The translations under genes were made by a program, and so were the position numbers. Below the pieces are notes generated by a model that was not told where the DNA came from, did not search any database, and saw nothing but the letters and a program-made list of their open reading frames with translations. Positions 1-6,839 of a stretch of 14,949 bases of DNA are shown here, piece by piece; the first letter of the stretch is position 1; every line of letters starts with the position of its first letter. Source of the DNA: an uncultured Bacillota bacterium (GTDB lineage Bacteria; Bacillota; Clostridia; Caldicoprobacterales; UBA3941). The stretch spans positions 1-14,949 of the forward strand of contig CALGOY010000209.1 of assembly GCA_937960725.1 (NCBI GenBank), given 5' to 3'.

Positions 1-112
1 TTCTGAGAAGGGGAAGCAGGGGTGAAGATGTTAAAATCCTTCAGAATAGGCTCAACGAGCTGGGCTATTCTGTAGGAGCTGCCGATGGAATATTCGGAGC
101 AAGGACTGAAAG
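1..112 (+). repeat. Direct repeat copy 1 (peptidoglycan-binding module)
   Basis: This block matches 295-406 with two mismatches that I can find (positions 56 and 82 against 350 and 376). The period is 294 bases, or 98 codons. It encodes the first part of a PG_binding_1 module, from LRRGSRGED to GIFGARTES. The copy begins at the window edge, so its true left limit, and whether more copies lie upstream, cannot be seen. Confidence 0.95.
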
Positions 113-2099
113 TGCAGTTATCGCCTTTCAGAGGGCCAATGGCTTAGCTGCCGACGGTATTGTTGGACCAGCTACTTTGGCAAAGCTTTTTGCTAACGTT
201 CCGCCAGCGGACCAAAAACCACCTGCGCAAAATCCACCGGCAGAAAATCCGCCAAGCTCCGGTTCTCCAGGAACTAAGCTACCGATAACTCGGCTTCTGA
301 GAAGGGGAAGCAGGGGTGAAGATGTTAAAATCCTTCAGAATAGGCTCAATGAGCTGGGCTATTCTGTAGGAGCTGTCGATGGAATATTCGGAGCAAGGAC
401 TGAAAGCGCAGTAATTGCTTTTCAAAGAGACCATGGTTTGGTACCCGATGGCATTGTAGGGCCTAAGACTATTGCGAAGCTCTACGAGCAAGCTCCACCA
501 ACCGATAAGCCTAAACCGGTCGACCCACCGAAAGAAGATGAGAAAGATGAGGATGATTTTGAAGAGTTCCATGGAATACCTGGACAGCTTAAAGGTAAGA
601 CCATTATTCTAGATCCAGGCCACGGTGGTTCGGATGTTGGAGCTACTAGAGATGGAGTCTATGAAAAAGACCTAAACCTAGATATGGCTAAAAGGTTGAA
701 GAGAATGTTAGAAGAGGCGGGAGCTACGGTAATTATGACCCGCACTACAGACCAGTATTATTCTCTCTACTATAGGACAGCCCTTGCCAACAAGCATATC
801 TTAGAGACTGAAATTAACAAAAAGCTACAAGAAAAAGAAGCCTTAGAAAAAGAATACGAGGAAAAAGAGCAGCGGAAGCAGGAGAAAGAGGCAGAGATAT
901 TAGAAAAACTAGCCCGTATAGAGGAAATTAGGGGCTTATTAGAAGAAAAGAAGGCAACAGGTACACAGCTGGGAAATAAGTCCGACAGTCTGTTAAATAA
1001 GAAGCAGCAGTTGGAGCAAGATTACAATATGAAAAAGAGCCAGCACTTGCAGAAGCTTGTTAAACAGCAGCAGCTTTTGCAAGAGCTAAATAATCTAAAG
1101 GATAGATTACATAGCTTAGAGGAGAATAAGCAATGGATAGAGCAGGAAATTCAAAATCTCACCAGCCAGAGAAACGAACTAGGTGCACAAGCTGAAGCTG
1201 TTGCCGAGGTAGAGAGCCAATTAGCGGCGCTTGAAGCAGAGCTTGCTCAAATAAATCATGAAATAGATGTTGTAGAAAACGATATACTTTCAAATCAGCA
1301 AAGACTAGACCTTCTAAACGAGGAAATCAAGGAAGCAGAAATGCAGGAGCAGATGGCATTAGAAGCTCTAGAAGAATTAAAGGCTTACGAATCAGAATTA
1401 GATAGCGTAAAGGAGGACATCGACTCTTTAGAGGAAGAGCTTTCAGCCCTTCTCAGCGATGTCAGCCGATTAGAAGCCGAAATTTCAGAGTTGGAGCAGG
1501 AGTTGGAACAGTTAGCTTTAGATATCGCTAATCTAGAGGAGGAAATAGAAGACCTAAAAAATAAGAGCAAGCAGTTTGATGTTTACTTAAATAATCCCAG
1601 CCTAAACAGCAGAACCGGAATCTATAAAGCAAACTACGATGCCGCTAATAACAAGAATCATATAAATGAAGAATTAAAGGAAGTGTTTGAGCTAACGCGA
1701 AACAACTATGAAGATGACGTAATATTTATCGCCATACACTGCAACTCTACTGCAAGCGAAACGACAACTGCTTCAGGAGTGCAGGTTTATTACCGCGCTA
1801 GCTCGGGCCCTTATGGAATCAACTCAGAATATTATAAGGGCTATAATGACGAAAAAAGGATACAGCTAGCTCAATCTCTACTGAAGCATACTACAGAAAA
1901 CGCTGGTTTTTCAGGCAGCTACTCCACTCCATATACACGGGATTTTGCCGTCCTTCGAGAAACCAATCTTGTATCCGTCTTGATGGAGATTGGATTTATC
2001 AACAATCCGAAGGACCGCGAACACCTGCTCAAGCAGCAGACCCGTGAAAATGTAGCAAAAGGTATGTATCTGGGAATCGTGGAGTACTTCGGTAGATGA
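1..2099 (+). CDS. N-acetylmuramoyl-L-alanine amidase (Amidase_3) with two peptidoglycan-binding modules and a coiled-coil insertion; 5' partial
   Basis: The frame is open from the left edge (first full codon at 3), so the start and any signal peptide lie outside; 698 residues are visible. Two PG_binding_1 modules (visible residues about 1-64 and 98-162) are followed by Pro-rich, then acidic linkers. The Amidase_3 domain starts near residue 198. Zinc ligands are His207 in DPGHGG, Glu221 in YEKDL and His579 in IAIHCNS; the catalytic Glu662 is in LMEIGF. Such enzymes cut the bond between N-acetylmuramic acid and L-alanine in peptidoglycan, outside the cell. Residues 265-524, between the TR..D/LANK stretch and IAIHCN, are a Glu/Lys/Leu-rich coiled coil that normal family members lack. 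The frame is unbroken and every active-site residue is kept, so I read it as an intact enzyme with an inserted arm, not a broken gene. An in-frame TTG at 177 is internal and not the start. The terminator at 2115-2167 ends the gene. Confidence 0.93.
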   Translation, partial: LRRGSRGEDVKILQNRLNELGYSVGAADGIFGARTESAVIAFQRANGLAADGIVGPATLAKLFANVPPADQKPPAQNPPAENPPSSGSPGTKLPITRLLRRGSRGEDVKILQNRLNELGYSVGAVDGIFGARTESAVIAFQRDHGLVPDGIVGPKTIAKLYEQAPPTDKPKPVDPPKEDEKDEDDFEEFHGIPGQLKGKTIILDPGHGGSDVGATRDGVYEKDLNLDMAKRLKRMLEEAGATVIMTRTTDQYYSLYYRTALANKHILETEINKKLQEKEALEKEYEEKEQRKQEKEAEILEKLARIEEIRGLLEEKKATGTQLGNKSDSLLNKKQQLEQDYNMKKSQHLQKLVKQQQLLQELNNLKDRLHSLEENKQWIEQEIQNLTSQRNELGAQAEAVAEVESQLAALEAELAQINHEIDVVENDILSNQQRLDLLNEEIKEAEMQEQMALEALEELKAYESELDSVKEDIDSLEEELSALLSDVSRLEAEISELEQELEQLALDIANLEEEIEDLKNKSKQFDVYLNNPSLNSRTGIYKANYDAANNKNHINEELKEVFELTRNNYEDDVIFIAIHCNSTASETTTASGVQVYYRASSGPYGINSEYYKGYNDEKRIQLAQSLLKHTTENAGFSGSYSTPYTRDFAVLRETNLVSVLMEIGFINNPKDREHLLKQQTRENVAKGMYLGIVEYFGR
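295..406 (+). repeat. Direct repeat copy 2 (peptidoglycan-binding module)
   Basis: This is the second copy of the near-identical block at 1-112. Past 406 the two copies still encode homologous protein but differ at many positions, including first and second codon positions, so near-identity stops abruptly inside the module. That pattern suggests recent local duplication or gene conversion over part of the module. Confidence 0.95.
795..1574 (+). other. Coiled-coil insertion inside the amidase domain
   Basis: About 260 codons rich in Glu, Lys, Gln and Leu, without proline, fill the gap between the first and second halves of the Amidase_3 domain. Glycines are few: one at 933-935 (IRGLLEE), two at 960-962 and 972-974 (the GTQLG stretch), and one at 1182-1184 (RNELGAQ). 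The last lies almost exactly midway, with about 127 codons before it and 126 after. This would suit an antiparallel helical hairpin whose two ends return to the enzyme body. Fold and role are inference; the composition and position are seen directly. Confidence 0.85.
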
Positions 2100-2114
2100 T
2101 TGAGGATTAAAAAG

Positions 2115-2167
2115 TAAGCAAGTACCATCTGTTTAAATTGATGTGGAAGGTACTTGCTTATTTTTTT
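2115..2167. terminator. Intrinsic terminator, probably bidirectional
   Basis: A perfect 12-bp inverted repeat (TAAGCAAGTACC at 2115-2126 and its complement at 2149-2160) encloses a 22-base loop. Seven T follow at 2161-2167 on the plus strand. On the minus strand the stem is followed by a CTTTTT run (complement of 2110-2115). It lies between the convergent ends of the amidase gene (stop 2097-2099) and the minus-strand gene (stop 2167-2169), so it can end both transcripts. Confidence 0.88.
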
Positions 2168-3537
2168 CAGTTATTTTGCCGCAGGATAGAAAACAGGAGG
2201 TTGATTAAATCTAAGCTTTGATCTTCCCCGTGCTGCTGATTTTTATTTTCATAATTGCTTTCCAAATAGTCTATAAGCTGTATACATAGCTCCAGGGGAT
2301 AGCGTATATGTATGGGAGAGCCACTTAACCATCGAATCTTTAACTTTTTTGAATTATAAAGCGAGGAAGAAAAGCTTTGAGCGGAAGTAATCTGAATGGC
2401 GCTGGGAAACACTGGTGCTGTGAGAGTCCTTCCAGTATGCTTTATAGTTTTTAATCTAGAAGAAAATTTGAATCTATCTAAAAAATTATTATAAAGGACG
2501 GATATACTTTTGTAGTAGTTGATAAAAAATTCCTTTGATAGAATAGGAAAGTAGGAATTATGGAGTATTTGATACAACCGCTCATATTGCTCTTCACTGG
2601 AAACCCAGCTTAGTAAGAGATTTAAAGCTTTAACTATTGATGCAATTTCAAGAGGGGTGTGCCTGATGCGAAGCTTTCTACTGAAGGAAAATAAATCAAG
2701 GTACGAGTTCCAAGATAGTTGGTACAGTTGGTTAAATGCGGAGAAGGCTTCTTCTATAATTTTATCTATTGGACATATAGAATAGGCAAGCAGTAAAGAT
2801 GCAATACAGTAAAACTGCCAGCTTAGTGGTGCAGTCCTACGGTTAAATCTATCTCTCTGAAAAAGCCCCAAATAATTTCGACGCTCCACAAGCTCTAGGG
2901 CTATACTGCATATAGTTTCTTCAGCGGTGGGATGGCCGGGAGTGCTATGTATCATATAATGGAGCCCATTTATAATTTTAGATAGCTCCAAAGTATTTGC
3001 ATAATTGACGATAGAGATGCCGGATAATTTACTATATATCATATCTATGGTATTATATAGGCTATGATTTGGTTTATCTTCCAGCCTTGCAACTGCCAAG
3101 CAGCCTTCTAAAATAGATACATAAGCTTCTATAGAGTGGTTGCTATTTTGAATATTCTCCAGGCAATAATCCAGCTGCAGGTTGGAGATGTTTATAAGCT
3201 TGGCCTGTATAGCCGAAGCTAGGGAGTGACTTTTAAAGATCTCGGGATGTTCAGAAATAAAGCTGGCAGCCTTTGCAAGCAGTTGGATGCTATATCCAGT
3301 AGTTATATAGCAAGGGGATTGCTGACTAGCATATTTTTGCCAGCTAAAATCGCTGGTTTGGATAGGCAATCCTTTTGGATATAGGCCTATGATTGGATTG
3401 ATATCGTGGTCTTTATTCTTATGTTCAATATTTTGCTTTAGCATTATGCCGTTTTCGGAAAACAATATAATGGATAAAATGTGATTTAAAACGAAGTCCA
3501 TAAGTGGCTGACTAGTTAAAAGAATATTTTCATACAT
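2167..3537 (-). CDS. Hypothetical helix-rich protein, 456 residues, unknown function
   Basis: I do not recognise this protein or any family motif in it. The start is well supported: GGGAGGT sits six bases before the ATG on the minus strand (complement of 3544-3550). The sequence looks soluble, with no clear signal peptide, membrane segment, P-loop or cysteine cluster. It is rich in Leu, Ile, Ser, Tyr and Asn and is mostly amphipathic helix. Several segments, such as SIQLLAKAASFIS, ASLLLAYSICP and EIASIVKALNLLLSW, have the look of an alpha-hairpin repeat or helical-barrel fold; this is inference only. The C-terminal third (from about residue 340) is richer in Lys, Arg and Ser, and the tail is polar (ENKNQQHGEDQS) before a short terminal helix. 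It is the only minus-strand gene among plus-strand neighbours, with its own upstream region and a shared terminator, so it is probably transcribed alone. The length and clean ribosome binding site argue that it is real. Confidence 0.85.
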   Translation of the reverse strand: MYENILLTSQPLMDFVLNHILSIILFSENGIMLKQNIEHKNKDHDINPIIGLYPKGLPIQTSDFSWQKYASQQSPCYITTGYSIQLLAKAASFISEHPEIFKSHSLASAIQAKLINISNLQLDYCLENIQNSNHSIEAYVSILEGCLAVARLEDKPNHSLYNTIDMIYSKLSGISIVNYANTLELSKIINGLHYMIHSTPGHPTAEETICSIALELVERRNYLGLFQRDRFNRRTAPLSWQFYCIASLLLAYSICPIDKIIEEAFSAFNQLYQLSWNSYLDLFSFSRKLRIRHTPLEIASIVKALNLLLSWVSSEEQYERLYQILHNSYFPILSKEFFINYYKSISVLYNNFLDRFKFSSRLKTIKHTGRTLTAPVFPSAIQITSAQSFSSSLYNSKKLKIRWLSGSPIHIRYPLELCIQLIDYLESNYENKNQQHGEDQSLDLINLLFSILRQNN

Positions 3538-3694
3538 TCTTAGACCTCCCGATTAAGCATATTGTACTATCATATCCTTATGCAATGTTTTTATAATATT
3601 AGAAGAAAAACAATTATTAAAATAAAAATAATGTTTAAATTTATATAAAATGGTGTTACAATTAATTCTAGATTCAAGGGACTGGAGTGATAAA
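3538..3694. promoter_or_regulatory. AT-rich divergent intergenic region
   Basis: This stretch separates the start of the minus-strand orphan from the start of the AIR-synthase-like gene and must hold promoters for both. On the plus strand a perfect TATAAT lies at 3592-3597, but I find no good -35 at 16-18 bases. On the minus strand TACAAT (complement of 3561-3566) has only a poor -35, AACATT (complement of 3584-3589), at 17 bases. Long A/T runs at 3600-3650 could act as UP elements. Exact promoters are not resolved. Confidence 0.4.
3684..3690 (+). promoter_or_regulatory. Ribosome binding site that fixes the AIR-synthase-like start
   Basis: GGAGTGA lies with seven bases between GGAG and the ATG at 3695. 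The longer in-frame ATG at 3650 is preceded only by an A/T run without Shine-Dalgarno sequence, so 3695 is preferred. Confidence 0.75.
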
Positions 3695-4678
3695 ATGCAT
3701 TTGGGCAAAATTCCAAATAATCTATTAGAAAAGCTGGTTATTTCAAATATAGGACAGCATCGTTCGGATATTTTGATAGGCCCCGGAGTCGGAAAAGACT
3801 GTGGTGTTATTGATTTTGGGGAATATGCCTGTGTTCTTTCAACGGATCCTATTACGGGAACTTCTAGCAGGATAGGTTATCTAGGGGTTCACATCTCCTG
3901 TAATGATGTTGTTACCACTGGTGCAGAATTGATAGGAATTCTTGTAACAATCATGGCTCCTCCTAATACTGTCTACGAGGATATAGAGGAGATTATGAAG
4001 GATATAGAAGTGGGGGCTAAAGAGCTGGGTGTAGAAGTTATAGGAGGACACACAGAAATTACAGATACAGTTAATCAGATGGTTTTGTCCGTTACTGCCA
4101 TAGGAAAGGTGAAAAAGAAAGAATTGCTGCATCCTAGCAGGGTTCAGCTAGGCGATGATATCATTGTTACAAAGACTGCAGGGCTTGAAGGGACGGCTAT
4201 TATAGCCTATGATAAAAGTCAGCTTTTAAAGCAGCAGTTTGGAGCTACATTTGTTGAAAAGGCAAAGAGCTATATGAACTATATCAGCGTGGCAAAAGAA
4301 GGGAAAATAGCAGCTCAATTTGGGGCCAATGCAATGCATGATGCGACGGAAGGCGGAGTTTTAGGTGCCCTTTGGGAATTGGGACAGGCAATAGATAAAG
4401 GAATGGTAATATACGAAGAGAATATTCCTATAGCGGAAGAAACAGCAGCTATAGCAGAATTTTTTAATATCAATCCCTTGCGCCTCATCTCCAGCGGAAC
4501 CATGATTATTATATCCCCCGATGGAGAGAAGCTGGTAGATGAGCTAAAAAAGAATGGCATAGATGCGGCTGTTATCGGAAAGATTGTAGAGGAAAAAGGC
4601 GTGTGGTCGATAAGCAATGGGGGTAAAAGAATAGTAGAGCCCCCCGTAGGGGACGAGCTGTATAAGGCCTTAAAGTAG
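3695..4678 (+). CDS. AIR synthase-related protein (PurM/HypE/SelD/ThiL superfamily)
   Basis: A 327-residue protein starting MHLGKIPNNLLEKLV. The N-terminal half matches the AIRS fold: LSTDPITGTS near residues 49-57 for phosphate or metal binding, the ISCNDVVTTGAEL stretch at about 68-79, and GGHTEIT near 120. The C-terminal half has AIRS_C features, with MHDATEGGVLGALWELG and the LISSGTMIII strand. Members of this superfamily bind ATP and activate a substrate by phosphoryl transfer. HypE (hydrogenase cofactor cyanide ligand) is the nearest style, but HypE ends in a cysteine motif that receives carbamoyl, and this protein ends DELYKALK. No hypA-F or hydrogenase gene is visible nearby. It is therefore a HypE-like paralogue with unknown substrate, not HypE itself. 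The longer frame from 3650 lacks a ribosome binding site. A promoter separates it from yicC downstream. Confidence 0.88.
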   Translation: MHLGKIPNNLLEKLVISNIGQHRSDILIGPGVGKDCGVIDFGEYACVLSTDPITGTSSRIGYLGVHISCNDVVTTGAELIGILVTIMAPPNTVYEDIEEIMKDIEVGAKELGVEVIGGHTEITDTVNQMVLSVTAIGKVKKKELLHPSRVQLGDDIIVTKTAGLEGTAIIAYDKSQLLKQQFGATFVEKAKSYMNYISVAKEGKIAAQFGANAMHDATEGGVLGALWELGQAIDKGMVIYEENIPIAEETAAIAEFFNINPLRLISSGTMIIISPDGEKLVDELKKNGIDAAVIGKIVEEKGVWSISNGGKRIVEPPVGDELYKALK

Positions 4679-4731
4679 AGAGGAGGCTATTAATAAAAAA
4701 GTTCAAAAACTTAAATTTTTTATAGAAAAGT

Positions 4732-4759
4732 TTTAAATATCTTTGTTTTATGCTATAAT
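4732..4759 (+). promoter_or_regulatory. Extended -10 promoter for the yicC-remA-gmk cluster
   Basis: TGCTATAAT at 4751-4759 is a perfect extended -10 element. A TTTAAA at 4732-4737 (four of six matches to TTGACA) gives a 16-base spacer. Transcription would begin near 4766, about 60 bases before the yicC start at 4825. This placement argues against the in-frame ATG at 4777, which would leave a leader of only about ten bases. Confidence 0.65.
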
Positions 4760-4824
4760 ACTATAAAAAGCTTAGCATGTTATACATTATAGAGTTAAAG
4801 AAGCTAAAAGGGGACGAAGGCGAT

Positions 4825-5703
4825 ATGGCAATGAGCATGACTGGCTTTGGAAGGGCAAGCGCTGAGAACGAAGAAGTAAAATTTACAGTTGAGATAAGAA
4901 CATTAAATCATAGATATTTAGATATTAATATAAGGCTTCCTAGAAGTATTTCTTTTTTGGAAGAACAAATTCGAAATGTAATTAAGGATAATCTAACCCG
5001 AGGTAGGGTTGACGTCTATATATCAAGCAATGTGCAAGGAGGGGATGTTACTTATGTAGAGCTTAATAAAGCTCTTGCCGATTCCTATATTGAATGTTTC
5101 AATGAATTGGCAGAAAGGTATGGATTAGACAATGATATATCCGTCTCACTCTTTGCCAATATTCCTGATATATTTACGCCGGTAGAGAAGGAGCAGGACG
5201 AGGAACAAATCAGCTCTTTAATATTAAAAGCAGTTAATGAAGCTTTAGATGCGGTTAAAGAGATGAGAAGAAACGAAGGACGTAGAATGAGCGAGGATAT
5301 ACTCAAGAGGGCAGAGCTTATAAGCTCAATGGTCGAAGCTATAGAAGAGAGGGCACCGGTAGTAGTAGAAGAGTATCGCAGCAAACTAAGGAGCAGAATT
5401 TCTGAACTGCTTAGTTCGACCGATTTGGATGAAAACAGATTTAATGCTGAAGTTTTATATTATGCGGAAAGATCTAATATCACTGAAGAAATAGTAAGAT
5501 TAAAAAGTCATCTTGAACAGCTTGAGCAAATATTGAGCGAAGAAGGCTCTATTGGGAGAAAGCTTGACTTTTTAGTTCAGGAGATGAACCGGGAAGCCAA
5601 TACGATAGGCGCTAAATCAGGGGATTTGACTATAGTAAATCATGTGGTTAATATGAAAAGTGAAATTGAGAAAATAAGGGAACAAGTTCAGAACATAGAA
5701 TGA
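4825..5703 (+). CDS. yicC: YicC/YloC family endoribonuclease
   Basis: A 292-residue protein beginning [12 protein letters not shown], the hallmark N-terminus of the YicC/YloC family. Other family marks are the [17 protein letters not shown] segment, the long helical middle ([15 protein letters not shown]) and the C-terminal stretch [19 protein letters not shown] followed by [18 protein letters not shown]. The family was long annotated as a stress-induced protein and is now regarded as endoribonucleases. The frame is open to an ATG at 4777, but the family N-terminus, a GAAGG just before 4825 and the promoter position favour 4825; the ATG at 4831 is also possible. The stop overlaps an ATG of the remA frame (ATGA), but the real remA start lies 15 bases past the stop. 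Co-transcription with remA and gmk is the usual Firmicute arrangement. Confidence 0.95.
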   Translation: MAMSMTGFGRASAENEEVKFTVEIRTLNHRYLDINIRLPRSISFLEEQIRNVIKDNLTRGRVDVYISSNVQGGDVTYVELNKALADSYIECFNELAERYGLDNDISVSLFANIPDIFTPVEKEQDEEQISSLILKAVNEALDAVKEMRRNEGRRMSEDILKRAELISSMVEAIEERAPVVVEEYRSKLRSRISELLSSTDLDENRFNAEVLYYAERSNITEEIVRLKSHLEQLEQILSEEGSIGRKLDFLVQEMNREANTIGAKSGDLTIVNHVVNMKSEIEKIREQVQNIE

Positions 5704-5710
5704 AAGGCGG
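5703..5710 (+). promoter_or_regulatory. Ribosome binding site that fixes the remA start
   Basis: AAAGGCGG ends seven bases before ATG 5718. It lies downstream of the in-frame ATG at 5700, so it cannot serve that codon. Confidence 0.8.
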
Positions 5711-5717
5711 AAAATGT

Positions 5718-5987
5718 ATGAGTATTAAGCTAATAAATATTGGGTTTGGTAATATAGTTTCAGCAAACCGGCTTATTGCAATTGTAAGCCCCGAATCAGC
5801 ACCCATAAAGAGGATCATACAGAATGCTAGAGATAGGGGAATGTTGATCGACGCCACTTATGGAAGACGAACTCGGGCGGTTATCATCATGGACAGCGAT
5901 CATATAATCCTATCAGCTGTACAACCCGAGACTGTGGCTCACAGATTAGATGTAAAAGATACTATTCCTCCGGTAGACGAGGAATAA
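5718..5987 (+). CDS. remA: RemA/DUF370 extracellular matrix regulator
   Basis: An 89-residue protein, the usual length for the RemA (YlzA, DUF370) family. It starts [20 protein letters not shown] and carries the conserved core [18 protein letters not shown], then [16 protein letters not shown]. In Bacillus subtilis RemA is a DNA-binding protein that assembles into ring-like oligomers and activates biofilm matrix and osmoprotection genes; in Clostridia its targets are not established. The Arg-rich face (RDRG, GRRTR) fits DNA binding. The start at 5718 rests on the ribosome binding site and the family N-terminus; an ATG at 5700 would add six residues. It sits between yicC and gmk, its standard place. 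The C-terminus is short and acidic (PPVDEE). Confidence 0.95.
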   Translation: MSIKLINIGFGNIVSANRLIAIVSPESAPIKRIIQNARDRGMLIDATYGRRTRAVIIMDSDHIILSAVQPETVAHRLDVKDTIPPVDEE

Positions 5988-6019
5988 ATAGACAGCAAAG
6001 CGGAGGAGGAATATTTTGT

Positions 6020-6655
6020 ATGTATAATAAAGGATTGTTAATAGTAATTTCAGGACCTTCGGGTGCAGGAAAAGGTACAGTATGCAAAGCTTATCTAGAA
6101 AAGCATCCGGAGACTCTATTATCTATTTCAGTAACTACCCGCCCGCCCAGAAAGGGAGAGAAAGAAGGGGTTAACTATTTTTTCCGTGATAAAGCTACTT
6201 TTGAGAAGATGATCGAAGAAGGGGCTTTTTTAGAGTATGCTAAAGTATATGATAATTATTACGGAACCCCAAAAGATTTTGTAAAAAAGAATTTAATAGC
6301 AGGCAGAGACGTCATTTTGGAAATAGATATACAGGGTGCATTGCAGGTAAAAGAAAAGTTCGATGAAGCGGTCTTTATATTTATCGTTCCACCGTCTATG
6401 GAAGAGCTAAAAAGGCGAATTGTGGGAAGAGGTACTGAAACCGCTGAATCTCTATTAAAGAGATTTAAAAGCTCATTCGAAGAGCTTAATTTTATTCCCC
6501 GGTATAATTATCTAGTGGTCAACGATAGGGTGGAAGATGCTGTTTCCAAAATTGAAGCTATTATTACGGCGGAAAAATGCAGAGTAGACAGAAACGAAGA
6601 ATTTTATTTGAGTTTACGGGAGGGAGTAAAGGATGATTTATCCGACTTTGAATGA
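6020..6655 (+). CDS. gmk: Guanylate kinase
   Basis: A 211-residue enzyme of normal family length that phosphorylates GMP or dGMP to the diphosphate using ATP, in the cytoplasm. The P-loop GPSGAGKGT is at residues 12-20. The GMP-binding segment SVTTRPPRKGEKEGVNYFF is at about 37-55, followed by FLEYAKVYDNYYGTP and EIDIQGALQVK, all typical of Gmk. The Arg-rich lid region follows (RRIVGRGTETAE). A strong GGAGGAGG at 6002-6009 precedes the ATG. The last 23 bases overlap rpoZ, so the two are probably translationally coupled; this gene pair is conserved across bacteria. Confidence 0.98.
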   Translation: MYNKGLLIVISGPSGAGKGTVCKAYLEKHPETLLSISVTTRPPRKGEKEGVNYFFRDKATFEKMIEEGAFLEYAKVYDNYYGTPKDFVKKNLIAGRDVILEIDIQGALQVKEKFDEAVFIFIVPPSMEELKRRIVGRGTETAESLLKRFKSSFEELNFIPRYNYLVVNDRVEDAVSKIEAIITAEKCRVDRNEEFYLSLREGVKDDLSDFE

Positions 6656-6839
6656 ACTGGCGGAAAAGGTTGATAGCCGATATAGCTTGGTGGTGGCGGT
6701 GGCAAAAAGGTCCCGCCAAATAGTAGATGGTTCAAAGCCCCTGGTATCAATAGAATCCAATAAGCCAGTAACTATTGCAGTCAATGAGCTTAACCAAGGC
6801 AAAGTTCGTTATAAAAGACCTAAAGAGGGTATAAAATGA
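6633..6839 (+). CDS. rpoZ: DNA-directed RNA polymerase omega subunit
   Basis: A 68-residue protein of the length usual for Firmicute omega. It begins MIYPTLNELAEKVDSRYSLV, matching the pattern of a conserved SRYSLV helix followed by VAKRSRQI, which packs on the beta-prime subunit and helps polymerase assembly. The C-terminal stretch with KPVTIAVNEL and GKVRYKRP is also typical. The start lies inside the gmk coding end, with GGGAGGGAG at 6618-6626 as ribosome binding site. The stop TGA at 6837-6839 overlaps the coaBC start, so coupling is likely at both ends. Confidence 0.96.
   Translation: MIYPTLNELAEKVDSRYSLVVAVAKRSRQIVDGSKPLVSIESNKPVTIAVNELNQGKVRYKRPKEGIK

Noticed and set aside
795..1715. 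Amidase gene broken by an inserted element or fused with a foreign gene
   Set aside because: The frame is continuous, no terminal inverted repeats or target duplications are visible, and all active-site residues on both sides are intact.
177..2099. Treating TTG 177 as the start of the amidase gene
   Set aside because: The same frame is open and codes for a full peptidoglycan-binding module back to the left edge, so the true start is outside the window.
4699..4721. Possible terminator after the AIR-synthase-like gene (AAGTT/AACTT stem followed by TTTTTT)
   Set aside because: The stem is only five pairs with a single G-C pair, and such structures are expected by chance in A/T-rich sequence.
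4679..4824. Riboswitch or structured leader before yicC
   Set aside because: The stretch is short and A/T-rich, and I see no recognisable riboswitch core or T-box element; the expected leader is only about 60 bases.
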